DNA of 5,420 nucleotides from an uncultured Clostridia bacterium (GTDB lineage: Bacteria > Bacillota > Clostridia > Lachnospirales > Anaerotignaceae). The position numbers and the translations under genes are program-made. Location of the stretch: contig CALASU010000248.1 in the NCBI GenBank assembly GCA_937888765.1, positions 1 through 5,420 on the forward strand, written 5' to 3'. The stretch's first letter is position 1. Every line of letters begins with the position of its first letter. Shown one piece after another: positions 1 to 5,420 of this stretch. The notes beneath the pieces were generated by a model that made no database searches, was not told the origin of the DNA, and saw only the letters and a program-made list of their open reading frames with translations.

Positions 1-1071
1 CGCTCCATGCGTACGAGGATACCGCCAGCACTTGATCTGTCTGTCCCCTGCAATATGAAACCCACGGCAGAAAAAGCTGCTCTGGGGCGTTACTGCCTTT
101 TCCTCCAGCCCTGCCGCCGAGGTTACGATTTTAAAAGTGCTTCCCGGTTCATATGTATCATTGATCGCCGTATTTCGCCACATCTGGTTGAGTGCATCAT
201 TTTTTTCCTGCTCCGAAAGGGTATCCCACTGTGCCTTAAGTGCTTCATCCTGTATGGTAAACGGCTCATTTAAGTCAAAGGTCGGCTCGTTCGCCATTGC
301 ATAGATTTCCCCGTTCTGCGGATTCAGCACAATGATTACGCCCCGTTTTGCCCCCTTTGCTTCAACTGCCTTTGCAATGGTCTGCTCCGCATACTGCTGA
401 ATGACCACATCCAGTGAAGTCACAAGATTTTTCCCGTCAACAGGCGGAATCCGCTCCTGCTCACTGCTGACCTGATTTCCTCTTGCATCCGTCAGCGTCA
501 GAATCTTCCCCTTTTCCCCCTCCAGAAACGCATCATACTTTGCTTCCAGACCAATGATCCCCTGATTGTCCTTTCCGACAAAGCCAATGACCTGTGCCGC
601 CATTTCCGCATACGGATATACCCGCCGCACATCCTCATCCACCTCGACTCCCGAAAGGTCTGCCTGTCTGATTGTCTGCGCCGTTTCGGTATCCACCTTA
701 GACTGTATCCGCACCAGTGCCACCTTCTGCTGTATCTTCTCCAGAACATCAGCATACTCCAGCTCCAGCGTATCCGCCAGAAACTGCGCTGTTTTCTCTT
801 TCTCCTTTACCTGTACAGGAATCACACTCACGGCATTTACCGTTTCCGTCAGTGCAATCCCTTCTCCGTTTCTGTCAAGAATCGTCCCCCGCTTCGGCGT
901 AATCAGCCTGTCACGGGTCTGCTGTTCATAGGCAAGCTGCTGCCATTCTTCCGCACAGAAAAATTCAATATACACCAGCCGTCCCATTAACAGCAAATAT
1001 CCGAACATCGCACAGAATAAAAAGAATAACAGCCGCTTTTTCGCCCGAATTGTTGTCTTTTCTTCCCGCAC
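1..1071 (-). CDS. Second class B penicillin-binding protein (SpoVD/FtsI type), C-terminus beyond the window
   Basis: This open frame runs off the left edge; 357 codons are visible. The product begins with a short basic tail (KTTIRAKKR, 5-13) and one membrane segment (about 14-35). A PBP dimerisation domain follows, opening with KRGTILDRNG (60-69), and then the start of the transpeptidase domain with NDTYEPGSTFK. Catalytic Ser311 and Lys314 sit in the STFK tetrad, followed by IKCW and a partly visible HG motif. The SxN and KTG motifs and any PASTA domain would lie outside. No in-frame ATG exists near the start; GTG at 1071 is chosen because AGGGGTG (1078-1084) ends 6 nt before it. GTG at 1080 is too close to that site, the ATG at 1073 is out of frame, and a TAG closes the frame at 1102-1104. 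It follows the first PBP by 88 nt. Gene order suggests the spoVD position, with a role in spore cortex or septal cross-linking, but sequence alone does not settle this. Its codon use differs from the upstream PBP. Confidence 0.93.
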   Translation of the reverse strand, partial: MREEKTTIRAKKRLLFFLFCAMFGYLLLMGRLVYIEFFCAEEWQQLAYEQQTRDRLITPKRGTILDRNGEGIALTETVNAVSVIPVQVKEKEKTAQFLADTLELEYADVLEKIQQKVALVRIQSKVDTETAQTIRQADLSGVEVDEDVRRVYPYAEMAAQVIGFVGKDNQGIIGLEAKYDAFLEGEKGKILTLTDARGNQVSSEQERIPPVDGKNLVTSLDVVIQQYAEQTIAKAVEAKGAKRGVIIVLNPQNGEIYAMANEPTFDLNEPFTIQDEALKAQWDTLSEQEKNDALNQMWRNTAINDTYEPGSTFKIVTSAAGLEEKAVTPQSSFFCRGFHIAGDRQIKCWRYPRTHGA

Positions 1072-1077
1072 ATAAAA

Positions 1078-1084
1078 CACCCCT
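1078..1084 (-). promoter_or_regulatory. Ribosome binding site deciding a GTG start (second PBP)
   Basis: On the minus strand AGGGGTG lies 6 nt before GTG at 1071 and resembles the GGAGGTG core with one mismatch. It selects GTG 1071 over GTG 1080, which is inside the site, and over the out-of-frame ATG at 1073. Four of its bases also lie in the 3' arm of the stem-loop at 1081-1128. Confidence 0.6.
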
Positions 1085-1128
1085 GTCTTTTCTAAGCTGT
1101 TCTAAACATATCTATAAAAAAGACAGGG
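1081..1128 (-). promoter_or_regulatory. Stem-loop overlapping the ribosome binding site of the second PBP gene
   Basis: In the gap between the two PBP genes, CCCTGTCTTTT (minus strand, 1128-1118) and AAAAGACAGGG (1091-1081) are perfect 11-bp complements around a 26-nt loop. The 3' arm includes most of the purine run that forms the ribosome binding site of the downstream GTG start at 1071, so folding of the mRNA could hide that site. No uridine run follows the stem on either strand, so it does not look like an intrinsic terminator. The pairing is directly visible; the regulatory role is inferred. Confidence 0.55.
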
Positions 1129-1159
1129 TATCTATGCGTTTTTGCTATTCTGTTGTTGT

Positions 1160-3610
1160 TTATCCGGTTGTCTGTGTGGTCTGAGTCGTTTGTGTCGTTT
1201 GGGTTGTTGTCTGCGTGGTCTGCGTTGTGGTTGTCTGCGTACCATTTACCGATCCGGTTGTCTGGTTGGTATTCGAAGTCTGACCCGCAGCATTCGGCAC
1301 TGCTGTATTCGTTGTATTTGTTATGTTGGTTGTGTTTGTTGTATCCACAGCAGGTGTTTCCCGTTTCGTCAGCCGAATCGTAATTTCACTGCCGCTTTCC
1401 ACAGAAACGCCGTGCTTAGGCTCCTGCGAGGTTACTGTACTATTTTCCAGATCGCCCTCAAATACAACCTCAAAGCCGTCTGCCGAAAGCAGATCCACCG
1501 CTTCCACATATGTTTTTCCGATGACATTCGGCACTTTTACCGTACCGCTGTCCTCTTCGGATTTGGCTACATACAGAATGACCTCACTGCCCACTTCAAC
1601 CTTTGTGCCGCTCTTCGGCACCTGATTGGTAATGGTATTACCTGTGCCGACAACCTTATAATTCAACCCTTTGCCTTCCAGATCCATTGTTACATGATAG
1701 GTACTACTGCCTACATAATCAGGCATAGACACTGTTTTTTCACTTGTCAGCGTTGCCGCTTCGTCTGCCGCCTCTGTAGGCTCCAGATTCTTATATTTGA
1801 TGATATTTTCCATCAGTTTTTTCGTCATATCCGCTGTTGTCTGTACACCATCGGCATAATCATCAGGAATATGAATAACACTGAATACCAGATACTGCGG
1901 ATTTTCCGCAGGGAAATATGCCATGTGTGTCAGTGTCCAGATATCATCTCTGTCACGGGACCCCTGCTCGGAAGTACCTGTTTTACAGCCGATAGAATAG
2001 CCGGGAATGGCAATTTTCTTCGCTGTACCATGGTCAACCGTTGCTTTCAGTGCGGTACGCACATAGTCAGATGTCTTTTGAGAAATGACCTTACGCACAA
2101 TCTCTGTATTATTTTCTTTTACCACGATGCCCTCATCATCTATAATCTGCGATACCACATAGGGTCTTACCAGATTTCCTCCATTGATCAGTGCAGAGAA
2201 TGCTGTTGCCATCTGGATAGAGGTACAGTTGAAGGTCTGCCCGAAGCTCATGGTTGCCAGTTCTACAGGTCCGATTGCAGAAAGTTCATGCAGCAACACA
2301 GGGGAATGTCCTTCTTCGCCGGGCAGGTCGATGCCGGTTTTTTCGCCGAAGCCGAATTCCTTCTGGTATTTATAGAATTTTTCTGCTCCTAATTTCTGTG
2401 CAATCTGCACCACCCCGGGGTTACAGGATTGTGCCATAATTTCTTCTACGCTGATATTACCATGCCCGCTATGCAGATGACAGCCAATTTCTCTGTCCGC
2501 CACTGTAATCTTACCACTGCAGAGAAAATGAGAGCTTGCATCAATCACTCCCTCTTCCATTGCCGCCGCTACCAGCAGAGGCTTATATACAGACCCCGGT
2601 TCATAGGTATCACTGATGCAGAAATTACGCCACATCGTATTCAGATATTCACTTTTCTGTGTATCTTCCATGGAATTCCAGATTTCCCGGAATGTTGCAT
2701 CTGTCTGCAGAGCAGGCGGTTCATCAGGGTCATTCAGGTCAAACTGCTTTGCAGATGCCATCCCAAGCACTTCCCCTGTATTCGGATTCATAACCAGTGC
2801 CGCCACATTCTGCGAAGGCCATTTCTGTATCGTTTCCTGCACGGCTTCTTCCGCATACTGCTGAATGGTATAGTCAAGCGTTGTCACAATGGTATTCCCA
2901 TCCTGCGCCGCGTAATCCTGATAGGTCACAGCACCGCTGCCCTGATACAGAATAAAGGAACGTCCGGGAATTCCTGTCATTTCATCATTATAATAGCCTT
3001 CCAGCCCCCATGTATTGTTGAAGCCAATCAGATGACACGCCAGTGTTTTCAGCGGATAAGAGCGTTTACTGGTCTGCTCGAAATATACGCCCAGAAGTTT
3101 TTCCGCTTCCAGCTGTTCTTTCACACTTCTTTCTATACTTTTCACAAGATACTTCCAGTGTGTCGGCGTATTGATCTTATTCGTAGAAGGATCTATCGTA
3201 ATATGATACTGTAAATCTTCGTAACTCAGCTCTGGGAAATATTCACACAATTTGGTGAATGTCTTTTTCGCTTCTTCGGGGTCATCTTCCTCCGCAATCA
3301 GCAGGGGATCCAGTGCTACATGATATACAGCCGTAGATACTGCAAGCACCTGCTTATTTCTGTCCAGAATACTGCCCCTGTTTGCCGCATTGACAATGTC
3401 ATAGCGATTGATCTGCTGATTCTTTACAGCCGCTTCAAATTCTTCCCCATGCACTACCTTCCAATACAGCACTCTGCAAAAGAGCAGGCCGAATACCGCT
3501 ATAAATACAAAGAGAATAAAAACAAATTTAGCATCTGTTGTTATTCCCCCGCCTTTTTTTCCTCTTGTTTTCTGGGGGCGTTTTGGCTTGCCCCCTTTTT
3601 TTCTATGCAT
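1160..3610 (-). CDS. ftsI: Class B penicillin-binding protein with two PASTA domains (FtsI/PBP2B type)
   Basis: This is a monofunctional D,D-transpeptidase that would cross-link peptidoglycan outside the membrane, most likely at the division septum. The 816 residues comprise a strongly basic cytoplasmic tail (1-28), one membrane anchor (about 29-50), a PBP dimerisation domain opening with NRGSILDRN (77-85), and a transpeptidase domain. The latter has SVYK (catalytic Ser340, Lys343), HSGHG (380-384), SCN (395-397) and KTGT (543-546), so all three catalytic motifs are intact. Two PASTA domains follow (about 626-683 and 690-748), then a 60-residue Thr/Asn/Gln-rich tail (757-816). The ATG at 3610 has AAAAAGGAT 8 nt upstream, inside the end of the ftsL-like gene. 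By order it matches B. subtilis pbpB, and two PASTA domains agree with PBP2B. SpoVD is the alternative, since many Clostridia keep a SpoVD-type gene at this site. The family call is secure; the exact orthologue name is not. Confidence 0.93.
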   Translation of the reverse strand: MHRKKGGKPKRPQKTRGKKGGGITTDAKFVFILFVFIAVFGLLFCRVLYWKVVHGEEFEAAVKNQQINRYDIVNAANRGSILDRNKQVLAVSTAVYHVALDPLLIAEEDDPEEAKKTFTKLCEYFPELSYEDLQYHITIDPSTNKINTPTHWKYLVKSIERSVKEQLEAEKLLGVYFEQTSKRSYPLKTLACHLIGFNNTWGLEGYYNDEMTGIPGRSFILYQGSGAVTYQDYAAQDGNTIVTTLDYTIQQYAEEAVQETIQKWPSQNVAALVMNPNTGEVLGMASAKQFDLNDPDEPPALQTDATFREIWNSMEDTQKSEYLNTMWRNFCISDTYEPGSVYKPLLVAAAMEEGVIDASSHFLCSGKITVADREIGCHLHSGHGNISVEEIMAQSCNPGVVQIAQKLGAEKFYKYQKEFGFGEKTGIDLPGEEGHSPVLLHELSAIGPVELATMSFGQTFNCTSIQMATAFSALINGGNLVRPYVVSQIIDDEGIVVKENNTEIVRKVISQKTSDYVRTALKATVDHGTAKKIAIPGYSIGCKTGTSEQGSRDRDDIWTLTHMAYFPAENPQYLVFSVIHIPDDYADGVQTTADMTKKLMENIIKYKNLEPTEAADEAATLTSEKTVSMPDYVGSSTYHVTMDLEGKGLNYKVVGTGNTITNQVPKSGTKVEVGSEVILYVAKSEEDSGTVKVPNVIGKTYVEAVDLLSADGFEVVFEGDLENSTVTSQEPKHGVSVESGSEITIRLTKRETPAVDTTNTTNITNTTNTAVPNAAGQTSNTNQTTGSVNGTQTTTTQTTQTTTQTTQTTQTTQTTG
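1163..1342 (-). repeat. Low-complexity Thr/Asn/Gln tail coding repeat
   Basis: This codes for the last 60 residues of the PASTA-bearing PBP. An upstream part has TTN triplets (TTNTTNITNTTN), a short Gly/Ala/Asn spacer follows, and the end is a TTQ triplet array closing in TTG. The triplet period gives a 9-nt DNA periodicity, but synonymous codons vary (ACA, ACC, ACG, ACT; CAA, CAG), so it is not a pure simple-sequence tract. It lies after the second PASTA domain and should be extracytoplasmic, plausibly a flexible segment within the cell wall. No function is shown by the sequence. Confidence 0.85.
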
Positions 3611-3615
3611 TTACA

Positions 3616-4155
3616 TCAATCCTTTTTCAAAAGCTCTCCCAGCTTGGTCATCCACGAGCTTTCTTCCACAGCATCATCTGCCGCGTGCTGCACAGTATAG
3701 CCCTGCTTCGGCACATCAATATGCACCACCTGATAGGACTGCGGCTCAGACATTCCCAATCGCTCCGTAGCCTCCTGACGGATATAGTCCATATCCAGCT
3801 GTTCTACCAGCTCCGCTTCCATAATCGCATTGGCAGATTTCAGATTTTCCAGTTCACTTTTCTGTTTGCGCAGGGACACCTCTGCGTTATGTACGGTTAC
3901 ATTCATTCCCATAAATGCAATACAGCCGGCAAATAAAACAAACAGCGTTGCAAATGTTTTCACCGAAACCGCGAATCTGTATTTTTCTTCCGCTTTTGCC
4001 GCACGTACCCTCGCTCTGCGTCTTCGATCCAGTTCTCTTTCCTGTTCACGGTCAGGGGAATATACCGGCTGCTGCAGATCATAAGCTACGTTGCCATAGG
4101 TGCGATACTGCTCTTTTTCCATATTCTGTTTTCTATGACGTTTTCTTGCAGGCAT
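3616..4155 (-). CDS. ftsL: FtsL/DivIC-type septum formation protein
   Basis: This 179-residue protein is predicted to be bitopic. It has a long basic cytoplasmic N-terminus (residues 1-60, with an RRRRARVRAAK run at 44-54), one membrane segment (about 62-84), then an extracytoplasmic heptad-like coiled coil (about 87-125) ending in DMDYIRQEATERLGMSEP (121-138). That last stretch resembles the signature of the septum formation initiator family (DivIC/FtsL). In related bacteria such proteins pair with DivIB/FtsQ and a partner coiled-coil protein to activate septal peptidoglycan synthesis. The start at 4155 is preferred over an in-frame ATG at 4173: AAAGGAGGA (4161-4169) lies 6 nt before 4155, whereas the upstream ATG has purines touching it and would overlap that site. 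The gene ends 5 nt before the next start, and its last codons carry the neighbour's ribosome binding site, which implies translational coupling. FtsL sequences diverge strongly, so the name rests largely on topology and on the position between rsmH and a class B PBP. Confidence 0.85.
   Translation of the reverse strand: MPARKRHRKQNMEKEQYRTYGNVAYDLQQPVYSPDREQERELDRRRRARVRAAKAEEKYRFAVSVKTFATLFVLFAGCIAFMGMNVTVHNAEVSLRKQKSELENLKSANAIMEAELVEQLDMDYIRQEATERLGMSEPQSYQVVHIDVPKQGYTVQHAADDAVEESSWMTKLGELLKKD
3619..3627 (-). promoter_or_regulatory. Ribosome binding site of the PASTA PBP, inside the ftsL-like gene end
   Basis: AAAAAGGAT on the minus strand ends 8 nt before ATG 3610 and is formed by the last codons of the ftsL-like gene (Lys-Lys-Asp), just before its TGA. 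A ribosome finishing ftsL would cover this site, which suggests coupled translation of the two divisome proteins. Confidence 0.7.
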
Positions 4156-4160
4156 GGTAT

Positions 4161-4169
4161 TCCTCCTTT
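4161..4169 (-). promoter_or_regulatory. Strong ribosome binding site deciding the ftsL-like start
   Basis: AAAGGAGGA on the minus strand lies 6 nt before ATG 4155 and is close to the ideal anti-16S complement. It decides against the in-frame ATG at 4173, which would place the site inside the coding region. Confidence 0.85.
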
Positions 4170-4191
4170 CCATCCTTCCCGTTTATCGCTT

Positions 4192-5130
4192 TTATTCTCC
4201 GATCCCTTCCAGTATTCTCAGCTTTGCACTTCTGGAACGTGGATTCCCTTCCAGTTCTTCTTTGCTCGGTACGATAGGTTTTCTGGTAACCACTTTACCG
4301 ACAGGTTTTCTGCCGCATACGCACATCGGGAACTGCGGAGGGCATACACAGGGATTTTCCTGCTTGCGGAAAGCATCCTTTACAATCCTGTCCTCCAGAG
4401 AATGGAAGGTAATGATACAAAGTCTGCCGCCTTCGTTCAGTCTGCCGGAAACATCATCAATCGCTTTCTGCAATACATCCAGTTCGCCGTTTACTTCAAT
4501 ACGGATTGCCTGAAAGGTTCTTTTCGCAGGGTGCGGGCCGTCTTTTCTTGCGCCCTTGGGTACTGCCTTTTTGATGATGTCCACCAGTTCGCCCGTTGTT
4601 TCAATGGGCTTATTTTCTCTTTCCTTTACAATAAACTGTGCAATTCTTCTTGCCCAGCGTTCTTCGCCATATGTAAAGATGACTCTGTCCAATTCATCCT
4701 CGCTGTAGTCATTCACTACGTCATACGCACTGAATGGCTTATCGGGATTCATACGCATATCCAGCGGTGCATCCTGCTGATAGGAAAAACCGCGTTCCGC
4801 TTCATCCAGCTGATGGGAGGAAACACCGATATCCATTAACATCCCGTCAATCTTTTCAATACCGAGGTTGTCCAGAATATTTGCAATATTACCGAAATTA
4901 TCCCGCACAAAAGTCACCCTGTCTTTGTAGGGTTCCAGACGCCTGCCTGCAGCTTCGTGTGCGTTAGGGTCCTGATCAATGCCAATCAGACGGCCTGTTG
5001 TCAGTCTTTTTGCGATTTCAAAGGAATGACCGCCGCCGCCCATTGTACCATCCACATAGATCCCATCGGGTTTGATGTCCAACCCTTCTATACATTCGTT
5101 CAGCAGTACGGAAATATGATGAAATTCCAT
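4192..5130 (-). CDS. rsmH: 16S rRNA (cytosine(1402)-N(4))-methyltransferase RsmH (MraW)
   Basis: RsmH uses S-adenosylmethionine to methylate N4 of C1402 in the decoding centre of 16S rRNA, in the cytoplasm. The 312-residue product has the usual family length. Visible signatures are the SAM-binding loop DGTMGGGGHS (residues 27-36), GIDQDPNA (50-57), DIGVSSHQLDEAERGFSY (100-117) followed by LDMRM, HPAKRTFQAIRIEVNGEL (200-217), and HSLEDRIVK (243-251). The C-terminal tail has a CVCPPQFPMCVCG cysteine cluster (261-273) and NPRSRSAKLR (296-305), both common in Bacillota homologues. I chose the ATG at 5130 because the protein then opens with the family-typical FHHISVLLNE and an AAAGGCGG ribosome binding site sits 6 nt upstream (5137-5144). 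An in-frame ATG at 5211 would add 27 residues of unlike, AT-rich sequence. It is the first gene of the visible operon; 36 nt separate it from the ftsL-like gene. Nothing looks broken. Identification is from conserved motifs and gene order. Confidence 0.97.
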   Translation of the reverse strand: MEFHHISVLLNECIEGLDIKPDGIYVDGTMGGGGHSFEIAKRLTTGRLIGIDQDPNAHEAAGRRLEPYKDRVTFVRDNFGNIANILDNLGIEKIDGMLMDIGVSSHQLDEAERGFSYQQDAPLDMRMNPDKPFSAYDVVNDYSEDELDRVIFTYGEERWARRIAQFIVKERENKPIETTGELVDIIKKAVPKGARKDGPHPAKRTFQAIRIEVNGELDVLQKAIDDVSGRLNEGGRLCIITFHSLEDRIVKDAFRKQENPCVCPPQFPMCVCGRKPVGKVVTRKPIVPSKEELEGNPRSRSAKLRILEGIGE

Positions 5131-5136
5131 GTCTGA

Positions 5137-5144
5137 CCGCCTTT
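5137..5144 (-). promoter_or_regulatory. Ribosome binding site deciding the rsmH start
   Basis: AAAGGCGG on the minus strand lies 6 nt before ATG 5130, differing by one base from AAAGGAGG. It supports the 312-residue RsmH over a longer form starting at 5211. Confidence 0.8.
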
Positions 5145-5169
5145 CTGTTTCTTCTATGTTTATATCTAT

Positions 5170-5178
5170 ATATCCACA
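5170..5178 (+). promoter_or_regulatory. Second DnaA-like box (ATATCCACA)
   Basis: ATATCCACA matches TTATCCACA at 8 of 9 positions and keeps the TCCACA core. It has the same orientation as the perfect box and begins 32 bp from it, about three helical turns, so both would face the same side of the DNA. It overlaps the left end of the palindrome at 5176-5188. Confidence 0.45.
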
Positions 5179-5188
5179 GGTTACCTGT
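5176..5188. promoter_or_regulatory. 13-bp palindrome, operator-like
   Basis: ACAGGTTACCTGT is a perfect inverted repeat with 6-bp arms around one central base. It lies in the predicted rsmH leader, 46-58 bases before the start codon. A one-base loop cannot form an RNA hairpin, so a dimeric DNA-binding regulator is a more natural reading. A copy of the half-site with its central base (ACAGGTT) recurs at 5251-5257, just upstream of the candidate -35. I do not recognise the regulator. Confidence 0.4.
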
Positions 5189-5201
5189 TTTTTACTTATA
5201 A

Positions 5202-5210
5202 TTATCCACA
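5202..5210 (+). promoter_or_regulatory. DnaA box (perfect TTATCCACA)
   Basis: TTATCCACA matches the DnaA-box consensus at all nine positions. It lies immediately downstream of the candidate -10 element and spans the predicted transcription start near 5207, where bound DnaA could block RNA polymerase. Its orientation is opposite to transcription. The match is directly visible; occupancy is inferred. Confidence 0.6.
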
Positions 5211-5213
5211 TTC

Positions 5214-5242
5214 ATTGTAATATACCCATACCAAAAAAACAA
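5214..5242 (-). promoter_or_regulatory. Candidate sigma-A promoter for the rsmH operon
   Basis: On the minus strand TTGTTT (5242-5237) and TACAAT (5219-5214) are separated by 17 bp. The -10 matches TATAAT at 5 of 6 positions; the -35 is weak (3 of 6). The transcription start would be near 5207, giving a leader of about 77 nt. An overlapping alternative, TTGTAC with TATATT 18 bp later (about 5248-5219), is also possible. No coding sequence lies between here and rsmH. AT-rich DNA gives chance matches, so this is a prediction only. Confidence 0.45.
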
Positions 5243-5392
5243 GTACAAAAACAGGTTCTATTTGTATTTCTTTTTCGGAAAAGCCTTGTTTTTTTCCAAA
5301 AAATTCACAAAATCGTATGCAGAAAAATGCACATATTGCCTAAAGACCTTTCTGGTTCTTCACTATCGTTCTACAAATCAAAATTTAGCGGG

Positions 5393-5420
5393 GAAACTTT
5401 TTTTACTTGGGAAAAGTTTC
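5393..5420. repeat. 9-bp inverted repeat at the window edge
   Basis: GAAACTTTT (5393-5401) and AAAAGTTTC (5412-5420) are perfect complements around a 10-nt loop. The repeat touches the window end, so its full stem cannot be seen; the preceding GCGG (5389-5392) could pair with bases outside. It could be part of a terminator of a neighbouring gene or a DNA site. No uridine run follows it on the minus strand. Confidence 0.4.

Larger units (their letters stand above)
5131..5420. other. Non-coding AT-rich leader region upstream of rsmH
   Basis: I see no coding sequence on either strand in these 290 bases and no trace of mraZ, which commonly precedes rsmH. The region contains, from the operon outwards, the rsmH ribosome binding site, a palindrome overlapping a near-consensus DnaA box, a perfect DnaA box, a candidate promoter, and an inverted repeat at the edge. 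Two weaker NCACA-ending sites (AAATTCACA at 5301-5309, AAATGCACA at 5325-5333) are present but deviate from the box consensus at the first two bases. Confidence 0.7.

Noticed and set aside
498..755. Minus-strand open frame of 85 codons
   Set aside because: It overlaps the second PBP in another frame. It is Arg/Trp-rich and without domain features, while the PBP frame is uninterrupted and carries family motifs.
1081..1128. Stem-loop read as an intrinsic terminator between the PBP genes
   Set aside because: No uridine run follows the stem on either strand, the loop is long (26 nt), and the downstream ribosome binding site overlaps the stem.
1142..2392. Long open frame on the plus strand (416 codons)
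   Set aside because: It lies wholly antisense to the PASTA-bearing PBP, whose catalytic motifs are intact. The predicted product is Cys/Arg/His-rich with no recognisable domain, typical of a shadow frame.
2429..3214. Plus-strand open frame of 261 codons
   Set aside because: It is antisense to the dimerisation and transpeptidase regions of the PBP, with no family resemblance and no convincing ribosome binding site.
4135..4839. Plus-strand open frame of 234 codons
   Set aside because: It is antisense to rsmH and the ftsL-like start, and the rsmH motifs on the minus strand explain this DNA.
5176..5193. Palindrome followed by a T-run read as a plus-strand terminator
   Set aside because: The arms are separated by one base, which cannot form an RNA loop, and no plus-strand gene ends here.
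5131..5211. N-terminal extension of RsmH from ATG 5211
   Set aside because: The added 27 residues are encoded by leader DNA with a promoter and DnaA boxes, and the ATG at 5130 has a good ribosome binding site and the family-typical N-terminus.
5160..5420. Replication origin, because of DnaA boxes in AT-rich DNA
   Set aside because: Only two good boxes are present, no dnaA, dnaN or partition genes are nearby, and the setting is a division-gene promoter.

Overview
The window is a stretch of a bacterial dcw (division and cell wall) cluster. All genes lie on the minus strand, so transcription runs from high to low coordinates. The order is rsmH (16S rRNA methyltransferase), then an ftsL/divIC-type septum protein, then a class B penicillin-binding protein with two PASTA domains, then a second class B penicillin-binding protein cut by the left edge. 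This is the rsmH-ftsL-pbpB-spoVD order known from Bacillus subtilis and related Bacillota. The strong AGGAGG-type ribosome binding sites, AT-rich leader, middling base composition and Cys-rich RsmH tail suggest a member of the Bacillota, probably a Clostridia-class anaerobe; the genus cannot be read from the sequence.

Layout, in order of transcription. Positions 5420 to 5131 are a non-coding AT-rich leader. It holds a candidate sigma-A promoter (5214-5242), a perfect DnaA box over the predicted transcription start (5202-5210), a near-perfect second DnaA box (5170-5178), a 13-base palindrome (5176-5188), and an inverted repeat at the window edge. Positions 5130-4192 are rsmH, 4155-3616 ftsL-like, and 3610-1160 the PASTA-bearing transpeptidase. 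Positions 1159-1072 are a short intergenic gap with an 11-bp stem whose 3' arm overlaps the ribosome binding site of the next gene. From 1071 to the left edge is the second transpeptidase, truncated just after its SxxK catalytic motif.

The genes form one tightly packed unit. RsmH tunes ribosome decoding. The FtsL-like bitopic coiled-coil protein belongs to the divisome complex that activates septal peptidoglycan synthesis. The two class B PBPs cross-link septal (and, in spore formers, possibly spore cortex) peptidoglycan. mraY, murD and other cluster members would be expected beyond the left edge. mraZ, usually just upstream of rsmH, is not within the 290 bases available.

This is mostly a conserved housekeeping region. 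I see no evidence of an unknown defence, mobile or biosynthetic system. The observations most worth checking are regulatory: the DnaA boxes on the division-operon promoter, and the hairpin that could hide the ribosome binding site of the second PBP.
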